Source: Hormiphora californensis (lineage: Eukaryota > Ctenophora > Tentaculata > Cydippida > Pleurobrachiidae). From it: 64,000 nucleotides of DNA. The translations under genes and the position numbers were made by a program. Positions 34,904-45,897 of this stretch are shown here, piece by piece. Positions within the stretch are counted from its first letter, which is position 1. Each line of letters opens with the position of its first letter. The notes beneath the pieces are model-generated. The model worked only from the letters and a program-made list of their open reading frames with translations. It made no database searches and was not told where the DNA came from. The stretch is taken from positions 3,559,409 to 3,623,408 of the forward strand of contig CM035351.1 in NCBI GenBank assembly GCA_020137815.1. Direction: 5' to 3'.

Positions 34904-35099
34904 AAACGCAAAACTTTTGAGCTTGTGTTTTTGCTGCGCGCAATAAAAGGACGCGCAAAAAGAACGGCCACGACGCGCACCTCAGAAACTTCGCAAGATA
35001 TGAAGAAGAAATTGAAACTTCATTTTCAAGATGGCCGTTTTCTCACTTTTATATTTTTCATGCGTGTATTTGTTTGAAAAGCGCTGCCTTATCCCGCGG

Positions 35100-35589
35100 G
35101 GGCCAGCGGCGTTTGCCAATGTATTTGTCTTCTCTAGTCCATGATCCATCCATAACCTTCTGTCATGGACATAAAGACCTCAGCCGGTTACAAAAAGTCC
35201 AGAACTCTGCGGTAAGATTCGTTTTCTCCAAACACACATACCGAGGTACAACTGCACTTCGCCAAAGGCTCCATTTCCTACCCATTGAGCAGCGTGTCAA
35301 CTTCAAACTCTGCCTGATGACACACAAGATCATTAATGACCGTGCTCCCAAATCTACGGCTTCACTACTCCAGATAAGGCAGAAAAAGCCGAAATCACTC
35401 CGGGCAGACCATGATGCTACTATCCTCGAAAAACGGCACACAAGGTACAAATCTTCAAGCGGAGCCTTTAGTGTCGCTGCTCCAGCCATATGGAACTCTC
35501 TCCCCCGCTCCCTCCGTGAAACAACCTCCACCTCGGCCTTCCGATCCAGCCTAAAAACTCATTTCTTCAAAGAGGCATATGACCTCTAA
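35100..35589 (+). pseudogene. CR1/L2-like LINE 3' fragment
   Basis: From about 35163 the reading KDLSRLQKVQNSAVRFVF through LRQRLHFLPIEQRV to FRSSLKTHFFKEAYDL corresponds to the last ~140 residues of the 981-residue ORF2 on the minus strand (KDVKRLQKLQNSATRFVH .. FKKALKTHMF). No polymerase motifs remain. The following 35590-36015 is its 3' UTR-like region, T-rich, ending near TTATTGATAAAAG. Confidence 0.8.
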
Positions 35590-36016
35590 AACCGTTATCA
35601 AAATCCAAAAGAGACTCCTCAGACAATTGTGTGTTTTTTGTGTATTTCTGAGTGTGTTTCTTAGTCAAGTGTTTCCAGTGTTTTTAGTACTGAGGTCTTA
35701 GAGCGTTTCTCCAAGTGTTCTAGTGCTTTTTCTAGTGTGTTCTAAGCGTTTTTATATTTATTTGTTAATGCTTGCCCGCCTGCCTCTTTTTTGTGATAAG
35801 TTTTTTTCAAAACCCCGGGCTGTTTTTCAGACTCATTTGTTTCCAGTATATGTGTGTATGTGTGTGTCTTTTTTAAGTGTGATCTAAGTGGTTTTTATAT
35901 ATATTTGTTACGGGATGGAAGTTTCTTTTTTTTATGAGTTTTAATTTTTTGGGCGTACCCAGGGCTGTTTCTTTTGTAGACGAATTGTAGAGATAATTTA
36001 TTGATGACCTAATTTA

Positions 36017-36260
36017 TTGATAAAAGAAAGAAAGAAAGAAAAAAGCAAAAAAAAACAAAAAAAAAAAAACAAAAAAAAACAAAAACAAAAAAAAACAAAA
36101 AAAAAATCAAAAAAAAAAAAACAAAAAAAAAACAAAAAAAAAACAAACAAAAAAAAACCAAAAACAAAAAAAAACAAAAAAAAACAAAAAAAAAAAAACC
36201 AAAAAAAAAACAAAAAAAAACAATAAAAAAAAAAGAAGAAAAAAAAGAGAAAAAAATCCC
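36017..36260. repeat. A-rich low-complexity tract
   Basis: About 240 bp of runs of A interrupted by single C (and GAAA units at its start). Possibly the expanded tail of the LINE fragment before it. It generates false Lys- or Phe-rich ORFs. Confidence 0.95.
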
Positions 36261-37396
36261 CTACCTACCCCCCCCCCCTCCTTGGTGGTGTCTCAACCTA
36301 TGATTCTGGGCGTCTGTTAGTTCCACTAAATATTCTGATTCATAGTTTTGTCCTTAGTCTTGTCCTTAGTCCTGTCTGTTGGTCTGCTGTTTTACTGTCG
36401 ATCTACTACCCATCGGTTTTTTCCTTTCACTGTCAGTGCTGTTGTCCTTTCCACTGTGAGTAGTACCCAATCTAGGCTTGAGACACTAGCCGTCAACCTT
36501 GGGAGCAAATAACCCTCCCGAGGAATATACCTCCTCAGAAAACGTGTTGCCGATATTCACGTCCATGCCTGATCAATCACCCATAAGTAAGGTGAGAATC
36601 CTTGCTACGCCTCTTATAGTTCAGGCCGGGGCTCATGTCTCACGAGAAGTGAGCATTAGTGTCAACAGACTGCTTAGCAGAGAACTATGAAAACAGCACT
36701 TGCTGGTACACGATGCAAATCGGTTAACAACTCTGTTGGTACACGACTTCAGTCGGTTTAAACAAATAAGAAAAACACAATGACGTAAACAGCACATGAC
36801 ACATAACATATATTCCACAGTCTACAGGTAGACAAAACGAGATCAACAAGAGGACAATAAACGCTAACCAAACTATGTAACCACGACAACAACCCATCCT
36901 CTCCTTGATAACAACCAACCAGGTAAACACTCAACACAAGGCATCACAACAGACCATACACGATTAGTCCCTCACCACACCATCAAATCACACATGTTAA
37001 AGAATTGCCAATCTGTCACAACTCAAAACGGTATTGTGCGTAGCGCGCGAGAACCGCCTACAGTTCAGACAAGTCAATTCAGCATCTCAGGCTAATAATT
37101 CAATCATCGCGCGCACCCACACCACCAGATATCACGCGTTAGGCACCATGCCATGCCAGTTGTCATTTCTCCCTTGCAATTCTGTGAGCACTTGCAGCTC
37201 CTCAACTTGACATTGACCTCTTGCTAGGAAACTCTCCTTCTTCCATCAGAACCTTGTGGGCCTGCCGTAGGCAAACCCAGGCACTAGTAGTGTTAGAAGT
37301 AACATCAGATCGAATGTATAGTATAATTTGACTGGCCAAGTTTGATGTTACAATCCCTATTAGCTCAACACAGTTCCCTTTTCTCACCTTGCTTTA

Positions 37397-37650
37397 TCCA
37401 ACTACCCAGCCTTACACACCCTCATAGGGCTCGCCGCAGGCAAGCCCAGGCACTGTGTCACACGTCAGTTAAATCATCACCTTGCCTAACGTAGAATCGC
37501 TCATTATAACACCCAAAGCAACATCCAACTACCCAGCCTTACACACCCTCATAGGGCTCGCCGCAGGCAAGCCCAGGCACTGTTGTCACACGTCAGTTAA
37601 TCAGCCCCTTGCCTAACGTAGAATCGCTCATTAAAACACCCAAGCAATAC
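37397..37650 (+). repeat. Two tandem 127-bp units in the LINE 5' region
   Basis: Units start TCCAACTACCCAGCCTTACA at 37397 and 37524. Each holds GGGCTCGCCGCAGGCAAGCCCAGGC-ACT and ends near AACACCCAA. A third diverged partial copy of the hairpin lies at about 37257. Tandem 5' monomers are typical LINE internal promoters (inference). Confidence 0.85.
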
Positions 37651-37677
37651 ATCACCTAACAAGAACTATTCATAGGC

Positions 37678-38718
37678 ATGGCGACAAGGTACCGTAGCAA
37701 ACAGCAACAGATTACGGCGAGATTGACAGGAGGAAAGAGCGAGATTAAATGGAGGGTCTTTTCCTCTGAGATTGTGAAACTAGAAGACGAGGACTTCAAG
37801 ACGGCTGAACTCCACATGAGGGACGAAGGTTATGTTGGAAGAACAGTCAGGGACAGAAACGGAAGATGCCTATCTGTATACGGGATCTCTCAACCACCCG
37901 GTAAGATACCAACTATACAGACAACATGACCGCAAACACAATAAAAAATTTTTTCTCTTATCCCAGCAATTATTATACTAACCCACTGCGACCTCCCTCA
38001 GTTTTACCGGGATGGACTTTCTCGCCAGAAGGGACAGCTACTCACTCCCTTTTGGTACACGATACAGCCGGAGCCTGCAGTGATCTTAACGGGATCAAAA
38101 CAGTTATGGATGCGCTAGTTTGTTCAATCGTCCGCCCCCCTGTGGATCTCAGGAATAACCACCATCTGTTATTCATTTCCGCATTATGGAATACACATCC
38201 CCACATCGAGATTCCCGCGTTCGAAGTCAAAACCTGCAAAAAGGCAAGTAACGTCACTAGTAACACACCAAGTAACATATTACACACTCAAAACGAATTC
38301 CTAACTATAACACTCATAATTACTAACCACTAACACAAAAAATCCCCCACAGATCAGAGTAGGACGAGCGCCAACGACACCATACCAGCGTCCCCCCACG
38401 ACAGTCCCCTACAACCCCCCACCACCCACCACATCCCTCTACAGCCCACTACCACCTACAACCTCTACAGCCACGGTGAACTCCTCAGCCACAGAAGTTA
38501 CTGCCTCGGGAGGAGACCCAATCATATCCACCTCTACAGCTGACTCAGATACCCTGCCTCCAATCGACTACTACGCCCCAACGTCAAGTTCAACACTAAA
38601 CACTAGTGTGAGGCCCTTCTCTTTCGGCGTGGACCCCAGCCTTGAAAGTAGGTTAGATGGAGTCACGTTGTCATCGAGCTCGTCATTCCTCCCGTACAAG
38701 ACAGAGGAAATGATGTAA
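37678..38718 (+). CDS. ORF1 zone of the full-length LINE (three short frames)
   Basis: Three successive open frames: 37678-37929 (83 codons), 37926-38333 (135 codons; its ATG overlaps the previous stop as ATGA) and 38353-38718 (Pro/Thr/Ser-rich, ending LPYKTEEMM). I recognise no domain, no CCHC knuckle and no RRM. Splice-like signals are present (GTAAGA at 37901, TTATCCCAG before 37967, GCAAGT after 38242, CCCCCACAG before 38353). The last pair would join frames 2 and 3 in phase, the first pair would not join 1 and 2. ORF1 may thus be split by lesions, translated by stop-restart, or spliced; sequence alone does not decide. Confidence 0.5.
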
Positions 38719-39094
38719 CAGCGGCCCAACACCCAATCCTCACTAACCCAATGAAGAAGATTTATTGATCAACAATTTTAAACCATTTTAAACACTTTTT
38801 ACCATTTTATAAAATAACGAGTCGTTACTTCTATCACGGATAAGGCCAAACCCAAACCCTGCATGATGGAGTACTGTGTAAATAATACGGCAGAAGGGGA
38901 GCCTATAACAGATAGTTCCCAACGACGGAACGCGCGAACTATCCCCCCATTCAACGCATCTTAAACGCGCACGGCACTTTTGCGCGGCTCAACTCTGATT
39001 AATATCCCTTTCCAAATAAAAAATTCTTTTCATTTGTTGTACGCGCAAAAAACAACAAAACTTCTGTAATGCGCGGCCTCCTGTCCTCGGTAAA

Positions 39095-42000
39095 ATGAGC
39101 GGCTGCCAAATAAAAATAATAACAAGTAACAGAATTCAATACAATAAACACTTCTTAACCCCCTCTACTCCGACTAGGTCCATGGCAGAACCAGATCCAG
39201 CTCCAAAACAAGCAAAACCCACGGCAGAAAGCCGGTATGACCTACATGGTGCAACAACAAATATGGTCAATGACCAGTACGGCCCGTGCGGCGCAATTAG
39301 CAAAACACCAACTCTGGTGCACCAAAAAGGACCAGTGTGTCGCAACAGCAAGCAAGCTGAAAAACGCTGCCTCGTCCCGCGTTTGCCAAGCAAACAAGCT
39401 AATCTAATCATTAAAGAATATGCAGAAAAACGAAAAAGAGTCAGCAACAAATGTAAACAATTCAGAACAAAAGCTAGAAAAACAACGGAACCCAAGCCAG
39501 AAACCAAAGCACCTATACCTCACACTGGTAACACAAAAAGAGATATAAAACACAATCCAACCGTCCCAGCAAAAAGAAGACGTAGAGGAACGGAAGAATC
39601 AACTGATATAAAAGATAACGAACACAGTTGTACATGTACAAAAAACACGACACCAATAGCTACCAAGAAGATAGCTCGAGGACAACAGAATATAACTTCT
39701 TACTACCAAAGCACAAAAGATCGACCTCCGACAACAGACACCAATAACTTCCCAATAGGAACAAGCCACACTAGAGACCACCAAATGGCTAATGCGACAA
39801 ACGAAATAAGATACACCAAAAAACTCAATAACAACTACAGAAAAGAGATGACACAATACAGTACAAAGCACACTGATGTTCCAATCACCGAAAATCAATC
39901 AACTTCAGGCAAAAAACAAGACCACCAAGTACCAATAGAACTCATATACACCAACCAACAACACAAAAAAGCAGCCCTGACAACTCTATCGGCCAACATC
40001 ATCAACACCCAAGCTCCAATTATATTCATCTGCGAACCTTACTGCGACAAGAATCACAAAATACCGTGCATCCACAAAGACATGATTACCATCAAAGCAG
40101 AAGCAACAGACCTAAGGCCCAGAGCAGCTATGGCAATACATAGAGACCACATTCCAAACACCACCACTATTCAAGAATTCACTACAAGAGACTCAGTAGC
40201 AATACAAATACAAACTAAAGAATACAAAATTGTCCTGGCCACAATATATATGGAAGGGGAAACAGACATCACACCACACACAAATCTTATAGAATCGTTA
40301 GCCGCCCATGCCAAGAAAGAGAGGGCAGCACTAATAATAAACAGTGACACCAATGCTCACAGCACGAACTGGGGAGACAAAAACAATGACAAAAGAGGCG
40401 ACGAAATTCTAATAACCACATCCAGGAACAACCTAAATATAATTAACGAAGGAGCGAATCCCACATTCGAAAACACCAGACTACAAAAATCAATCATCGA
40501 CCTCACCATAACCAACGAAGAAGGCAACCACCTGTTAAGCAACTGGAAGGTAAGCAACGAATTCACAAATGCGGATCACAAATACATCAGAGCCAAAATT
40601 AGAATTATGACAAACAAATACAAGAAATTCAAAACGGACAAAAACACGGACTGGGGAACGTTCAACAAACAACTACAAGAAGACAAAACCCTCCAACAGA
40701 TCATGGCCAACCCTCCGAAAAATAAAAAGGAGATGGACGAGGCATCAGACATAATCAACTCCGCCATAATGGATGCGTGGAACAAACACACCGAATACAC
40801 GTATACCACCAGCAAAATTAAACCACCGCCATGGTACAACAATGATATTAGGATGCAAATACGGAAAACACAGAAAAAACTAAACAAATATAGGAAAAAG
40901 AAAACAGCCGACAGTCAAAGAGAACTGAGCGAAGCGAATTCAACTCTCAATAAACTACAAAGGGACTTCAAAAAGGCGGCCTGGCAAAAATTCACCGGCG
41001 ACATAGAAAGCATACAAGCAACAGGCAGAATACACAAGATCTGCAAAAACCAAGCAACAACACAAAGATCCTTAGATACCGTGTACAGACCAGAAGGAAC
41101 CTTAACGACAAGTGCCCAAGAAACATTAGAAATAATGAAGGCGAGCCACTTTGGATCGGACCCAATAACAGTAATCAGCCCAATACAATCAGCCGAAACG
41201 CACGAGTCGCTCAGATTTGAAATCAAAGAAGTACGAGACGCGATCAACTCCATGAAACCAAACAAAGCACCAGGACCGGACAAAATCACGGCAAACATGC
41301 TCCAAAATGCCATAGAATCACTAGCCGAACCACTAAAAATACTATTCCAATGCTCCTACGACATAGGACAAACGCCGGAAAACTGGAAGGAAAGCAAAGG
41401 CATATACCTACCAAAACCTGGCAAAGACGACTACCACAACGCGAAATCATACCGCACCATAACGCTCGCACCAATAATCCTTAAAATACAAGAAAGGCTC
41501 ATCTACTGGAACCTGGAAAGGAACAGGATAGACTCAAAAATCAACGAAAAACAGTTTGGTTTCAGGAAATCCAGCTCAACAGAGGCTGCTCTACACAAGA
41601 TAGTCCACAAAATAGAAAAGAGAATGAAAAAGAAACAATATGCACTGGGTGTATTTCTCGACGTGGAAGGAGCATTCGATAAGATATCATTTGAAGCGAT
41701 ACAAAGAGGCCTCATAAACAAAGGGATCGCACCAAAAACTATAAACTGGATCATGAATATGACCACAACAAGAACACTCTCCATTGAACACAAGAACGAA
41801 ATCATAAAATTTAGGATAACCAGAGGAGTCGCACAAGGCGGCATCTTATCACCACTCATATGGAACATAGTACTAGACAGTCTCCTACAAAGTACGGCTA
41901 AAAACACCCCAGCATACCTACAAGCATTTGCCGATGACCTAATATCGCTAGCGGAGGGCGACGACATAGACATAGTCAGAAGCAGGACACAAAAAACACT

Positions 42001-43618
42001 CAACCATATAAACAAATGGTGCAAAGACCAAGGTCTTTCACTAAGCGCAGTAAAGACAACAATGATAATGTTCACAAACAAAAGAAAATGGGATCTCCAG
42101 CCCATTAAGATCGAAGGAACAGAAATACAGCTCAGCAAATCAACTAAATTCCTAGGAATCACACTAGACAACAAACTCAACTTCAACGAACATATCAACA
42201 ACACAATTAAGAAGGCAAAACAGAACTTAATGAGAACCAATATAGCCATAGGTCCTACCTGGGGTCTGAGTCCCAAAGTAGCACTGTGGATATACAGACA
42301 AACAATTAGACCAATAATCACATACGCATCACCAATCTGGATTAACGCCATATACAAAGTAAGAAATCAAGATAAACTTCGAAGTCTACAAAGGCTAGCA
42401 CTAAGAATAGCCTGTGGGGCATTTCCATCGACAGCAGGAGCAGACCTAGACATCCTAACAAACACCTCAGATATAATACACCACATCGAGAAAGATGCAA
42501 CTATAACCACAGGCAGGCTCATAAGCAACGAGAAATGGACATCAGACTCACAACTAACAGAAGGAACACACGCACACACCTGCAACAAATTATGGCACAA
42601 TCTCGAACTACCAAAGGCGCCACTAGACAGGACAGTAAAGGAAAATATAAACAAAAAATACGAGTGCTCAACCATATGGGAAGAAGGGCACATAACAGAA
42701 GATGACGAGACCAACATAACTGTGTACACCGATGGATCCAAAGATGAAGCAGGAAAAACAGGCTCGGGAGTATTTTCAAATGGCGGCTCACTAGGGGAAA
42801 GCATCCAACTGTCTGAAAACCTACCAAACTACAGTACGGTATTCCAAGCAGAAGCAAACGCGATAAAACGAGCAGCAGAAGAACTATCTAAAAGAGATGT
42901 GAAGAACCAAAACATACTCATACGCTCAGACTCAGCAGCAAGTATTAAAGCACTAGGGAAAGCATGGACTAACAGTAACACAATGAAAGAATGTAACAAA
43001 GCTCTAAACACCCTTGCCACAAGAAACACGGTGGAAATCAAATGGGTCAAAGCCCATGTAGGGATCGAAGGAAACGAGGAAGCAGACAAACTTGCAAAGG
43101 AGGGATGTCAAAAAACACCACCTCCAGGAAACAAATTTCCAATACCAAACAGCAAAATAAAGGCACAAGCATATGATACTGCCAAAAGAAAAACCCTCAC
43201 AACATTCAAGACGAAAGGAGGTAAATCTCTCAAAAATATAATAGTAAATGAAGAAACGAGAGGGGAACTTGTGAAACAAACAGCAAAACTCCACAACAAA
43301 AGAAACAAATTCAGAGCCATTACACATCTTTGCACAGGCATAGGACCGTTTGAAAACTTCCTCCACAAAATAGGAAAATCCACAACAAACAAATGCACCC
43401 TATGCAAGGAAGCGATAGGAAACGCAACACATATAGTCTGTGACTGCGAAGTCCTATCATCCCTACGATACATACAAACAGGATACACCAGAATCACAGA
43501 CATGAAGGAGTTCCTCCTAAAACATCCATGTAAAGCAATTAAACTATATGAACGAGCACAAGAACTCAAACAAAAGATTGAAAACGAAGAAGAATCCGTG
43601 GTTCAAATACAAACCTAA
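39095..43618 (+). CDS. LINE ORF2: APE endonuclease, reverse transcriptase, RNase H
   Basis: 1507 codons, no interruption. Residues 1-290 are basic and low-complexity. The APE endonuclease spans about 294-500, with FICEPY, SDTNAHSTNWG near 416, SIIDLTITN near 467 and the terminal A-DHKYI. The reverse transcriptase spans about 690-960: APGPDKITANML, FLDVEGAFDKISF, GVAQGGILSPLIWN and catalytic FADD near 945. RNase H spans about 1208-1335: YTDGSKDEAGKTGSG, the E of FQAEANAI, SDSAAS, and WVKAHVGIEGNEEAD, so the D-E-D-D set is complete. A C-terminal Cys/His motif (CTLCKEAIGNATHIVCDC) follows near 1433. All catalytic motifs look intact. Confidence 0.93.
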   Translation: MSGCQIKIITSNRIQYNKHFLTPSTPTRSMAEPDPAPKQAKPTAESRYDLHGATTNMVNDQYGPCGAISKTPTLVHQKGPVCRNSKQAEKRCLVPRLPSKQANLIIKEYAEKRKRVSNKCKQFRTKARKTTEPKPETKAPIPHTGNTKRDIKHNPTVPAKRRRRGTEESTDIKDNEHSCTCTKNTTPIATKKIARGQQNITSYYQSTKDRPPTTDTNNFPIGTSHTRDHQMANATNEIRYTKKLNNNYRKEMTQYSTKHTDVPITENQSTSGKKQDHQVPIELIYTNQQHKKAALTTLSANIINTQAPIIFICEPYCDKNHKIPCIHKDMITIKAEATDLRPRAAMAIHRDHIPNTTTIQEFTTRDSVAIQIQTKEYKIVLATIYMEGETDITPHTNLIESLAAHAKKERAALIINSDTNAHSTNWGDKNNDKRGDEILITTSRNNLNIINEGANPTFENTRLQKSIIDLTITNEEGNHLLSNWKVSNEFTNADHKYIRAKIRIMTNKYKKFKTDKNTDWGTFNKQLQEDKTLQQIMANPPKNKKEMDEASDIINSAIMDAWNKHTEYTYTTSKIKPPPWYNNDIRMQIRKTQKKLNKYRKKKTADSQRELSEANSTLNKLQRDFKKAAWQKFTGDIESIQATGRIHKICKNQATTQRSLDTVYRPEGTLTTSAQETLEIMKASHFGSDPITVISPIQSAETHESLRFEIKEVRDAINSMKPNKAPGPDKITANMLQNAIESLAEPLKILFQCSYDIGQTPENWKESKGIYLPKPGKDDYHNAKSYRTITLAPIILKIQERLIYWNLERNRIDSKINEKQFGFRKSSSTEAALHKIVHKIEKRMKKKQYALGVFLDVEGAFDKISFEAIQRGLINKGIAPKTINWIMNMTTTRTLSIEHKNEIIKFRITRGVAQGGILSPLIWNIVLDSLLQSTAKNTPAYLQAFADDLISLAEGDDIDIVRSRTQKTLNHINKWCKDQGLSLSAVKTTMIMFTNKRKWDLQPIKIEGTEIQLSKSTKFLGITLDNKLNFNEHINNTIKKAKQNLMRTNIAIGPTWGLSPKVALWIYRQTIRPIITYASPIWINAIYKVRNQDKLRSLQRLALRIACGAFPSTAGADLDILTNTSDIIHHIEKDATITTGRLISNEKWTSDSQLTEGTHAHTCNKLWHNLELPKAPLDRTVKENINKKYECSTIWEEGHITEDDETNITVYTDGSKDEAGKTGSGVFSNGGSLGESIQLSENLPNYSTVFQAEANAIKRAAEELSKRDVKNQNILIRSDSAASIKALGKAWTNSNTMKECNKALNTLATRNTVEIKWVKAHVGIEGNEEADKLAKEGCQKTPPPGNKFPIPNSKIKAQAYDTAKRKTLTTFKTKGGKSLKNIIVNEETRGELVKQTAKLHNKRNKFRAITHLCTGIGPFENFLHKIGKSTTNKCTLCKEAIGNATHIVCDCEVLSSLRYIQTGYTRITDMKEFLLKHPCKAIKLYERAQELKQKIENEEESVVQIQT

Positions 43619-43846
43619 ATGCTCCTGGCAAAATGACCACACAGGACCAAACAAAGCTAGACCCGAGAAGAACCTCACTCCCATCTTCTTCATATTGTGA
43701 ACCTGCCAGATGGTACTTCCATGCGAAGGGAGGGGAAGGGGGGACTCTTCTCTAGTGCCGACGGTATCGCTTTGCGATAGTCCCTGTGGGCTTGCCGTAG
43801 GCAAGCCCAGGCACTCTGAGTAGTAGTAGTAGTAATCACCCATAAG

Positions 43847-44518
43847 AAAATCACCTCCTAATCTCACCACACGCCGAAGATAAAGGACCGCTCTAGGAGC
43901 AGGCATCTGGTTGCAGTCACTGTTTTTCGGAAAGGCGGACCATTTGCATATTACAAACTGTGTCAGAGCGGGATATAAACTGTTACTATTATTATTATTA
44001 TTATTATTATAAATCCTCCCTTTGGACCTGATCAAAATTTCAATTAGGTCGAAGAACGTTTTTTTCAGCTTCATCCTAGGCGCTTGAAACGGATCTTGAA
44101 AGCTGTAGACATCCACACAATAGCCACCAACTCCTGGTCCTGGTGTGCTCTTGGACCTGGTCCGCTCTTGGAGGCTCTTGAACTTTATTATGGTTCACTA
44201 TAATTGTGCAAGACACTGGGTTTAGAATGGTAGAATATATTCTTATTAGATATTAAATTTCAATGGTTTAGTATTGTTTCTGTGATTAAATTATTGTATT
44301 ATCTGACCTTTAATTCAACTGTTTATATAGGAAGGCGTACTTTCATTCGAAACCTGTTCTGACGTTCTAAGGAGCTCTCTCCCGCTTCGAACAACTCAAC
44401 AAACCCTTGGTCTTGACTCTATTTAGTCAAGGTCACAACACACACTACTCTACACTCTCTTAATACACCTACAAAAGATATTGAAGTTATGGCCGCCTGT
44501 GGTGCTTGCGTTTGTTAA
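43847..44518. other. Intergenic upstream of the ChaC gene
   Basis: The region after the LINE carries an (ATT)n run at about 43988-44010. It shows no gene; the minus-strand ORF reaching 44116 is a shadow. The promoter of the downstream ChaC gene probably lies within 44340-44500. Confidence 0.5.
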
Positions 44519-44659
44519 ATGGCACAGTTTTCTTTGCAATTTGAGCCAACTGTCAACCGATATGGATACCACGAGGATTTCAAACCAATAAATTTACCCG
44601 ACTTCCGAGGAGCCTTTAAGGACTATTGGATATTAGACCCATTACTACCACGCGAGTAA
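44519..44659 (+). CDS. Small ORF (46 codons) just upstream of ChaC
   Basis: ATG at 44519 opens a 46-residue frame (MAQFSLQFEPTVNRYGYHED.., ending DPLLPRE) that stops 42 bp before the ChaC start codon. Composition is protein-like, rich in aromatic and acidic residues. It could be an upstream ORF in the ChaC transcript, a small gene, or an exon remnant. I know no family match. Confidence 0.3.
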   Translation: MAQFSLQFEPTVNRYGYHEDFKPINLPDFRGAFKDYWILDPLLPRE

Positions 44660-44701
44660 CATTAAACACAGTGCCCATTATAATAACAACAACAATAAAC
44701 C

Positions 44702-45723
44702 ATGCCAGCTCAACAAGCAACATCTGCCAATTTGTGCAGTGAGAAAATCTGGCTCTTCGGTTATGGATCACTGATTTGGAAGCCCAACTTTAAATACGAT
44801 TCTGTTCACACCGGCTATATCAAGGGGATGGCCCGGTACTTTTGGCAAGGGAGCACAGACCACAGGGGTACTGCTGAGAAGGTAAACACTGAATAAAACC
44901 AGGACAGTTTATGTAAAATATCTGAAACCATCTCAAACCACTGCATGCTTACTGCTTTTACCATTACCTAACTTGTTTTGTTCAAACGGGGCGCGGGGAG
45001 GGAGGGTCGAACAAGGCAATACCTAACTAATATCTCCCAATTTCAGCATATCTTGTGCCCTAATGCCCTATTTACCGAGCCTCCTAACACTCAATTCCTC
45101 CAATTTCAGCCTGGGCGAGTGGCAACACTTGTAGACGATCCAAGCGGTCAGGTATACGGCCTGGGGTTCGAGGTCAGCAAGGAGGAAGCTGACAAGACAC
45201 TGACCTACCTGAACGATAGGGAGAGTGGGTATTGTCTACGGGAGGTGACTTTCTATCACTCCAACAATGACCTCGGAACTCAACAGGTATTTAGAATTAT
45301 AATTTCGATCATTATTCCTTGCTCGACCCTCTCTCCCCATGAACCCTGGTTTGAACAAAACAAATACATCTTTCCAACATGGCACTTTCATACCAATTTC
45401 ATTTCCCATAATACTACATTGCATGGTTGTGGTTTCCAGTATGTAAGCTAATCGTCCTAACCTCCCCCCATGTCTAGGTACTGGTGTACATGGCCACACC
45501 CTCCAATCCCTACTATCTAGGAGATGGCCCCCTGGATGCTGTAGCGGAGGCTATAGCGTGGTGTGAGGGTAAGGCAGGACCCAACTACGAGTACCTGTTC
45601 AACTTGGCCCATATGATGAGGCTGTTGTTCCCCTGTCAGAAGGACACCCATCTGTTTGACTTGGAGGAACGTGTGAAGGACATGAGAAGTGGGCATTATG
45701 TGAAACCTAACGAGAAACGATGA
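44702..45723 (+). CDS. CHAC2: Glutathione-specific gamma-glutamylcyclotransferase (ChaC family)
   Basis: Exons 44702-44881, 45110-45286 and 45478-45723 join in phase 0 to 200 residues. Family marks are [12 protein letters not shown] near residue 22 (substrate-binding YGSL loop), [28 protein letters not shown], and the catalytic Glu in LNDRESGY. The enzyme releases 5-oxoproline and Cys-Gly from glutathione in the cytosol. Length and the HRG/PGR block fit CHAC2 better than CHAC1, though invertebrates often have a single ancestral form, so the paralogue name is tentative. Introns are 228 and 191 bp with good borders. A 46-codon ORF precedes it. Confidence 0.93.
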
Positions 45724-45830
45724 GCTCAGATCTAGAAAGAGGGTGAAGGGGTGTTAGTAAGAGAGATAGATGGAGACAGGGAATATAGGTATTTGTTAAA
45801 TAGGAATGAATGAGAGTGAGATAAATGTTG

Positions 45831-45897
45831 TTACGGGCTCCCTTGCACCTCGGGAGATCTCCCGCGGAGATCTCCCGAGGTGCAAGGGCGCCCGTAA
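45831..45897. repeat. 67-bp near-perfect palindrome
   Basis: TTACGGGC..CCCGTAA with almost complete self-complementarity around a centre near CCCGCGGAGATCTCCCG. It lies about 110 bp after the ChaC stop, so it may be in its 3' UTR. It could be a tiny foldback element or a transcript hairpin. Confidence 0.85.

Larger units (their letters stand above)
36575..43846 (+). mobile_element. Full-length APE-RT-RNase H LINE with 13-bp TSD
   Basis: AATCACCCATAAG occurs at 36575-36587 and again at 43834-43846, bracketing a 7.25-kb element (36588-43833) that ends in (TAG)n. Inside: a 1.1-kb 5' region with promoter-like tandem repeats, an ORF1 zone (37678-38718), a 1507-codon intact ORF2 (39095-43618) and a 215-bp 3' UTR. 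The hairpin GGGCTTGCCGTAGGCAAGCCC near the 3' end (about 43787-43808) also occurs in variant form in each 5' repeat unit. RNase H plus APE place it in the I/Jockey/R1-like side of LINE diversity. An exact TSD and open ORF2 indicate a young insertion. Strand codon use is strongly A-rich. Confidence 0.92.

Noticed and set aside
36017-36226. Lys-rich ORF on + and Phe-rich ORF on -
   Set aside because: Both are translations of the A-rich tract; no gene evidence.
41503-42357. 284-codon minus-strand ORF
   Set aside because: Lies entirely antisense to the RT domain of the LINE ORF2; a shadow caused by A-rich codon use.
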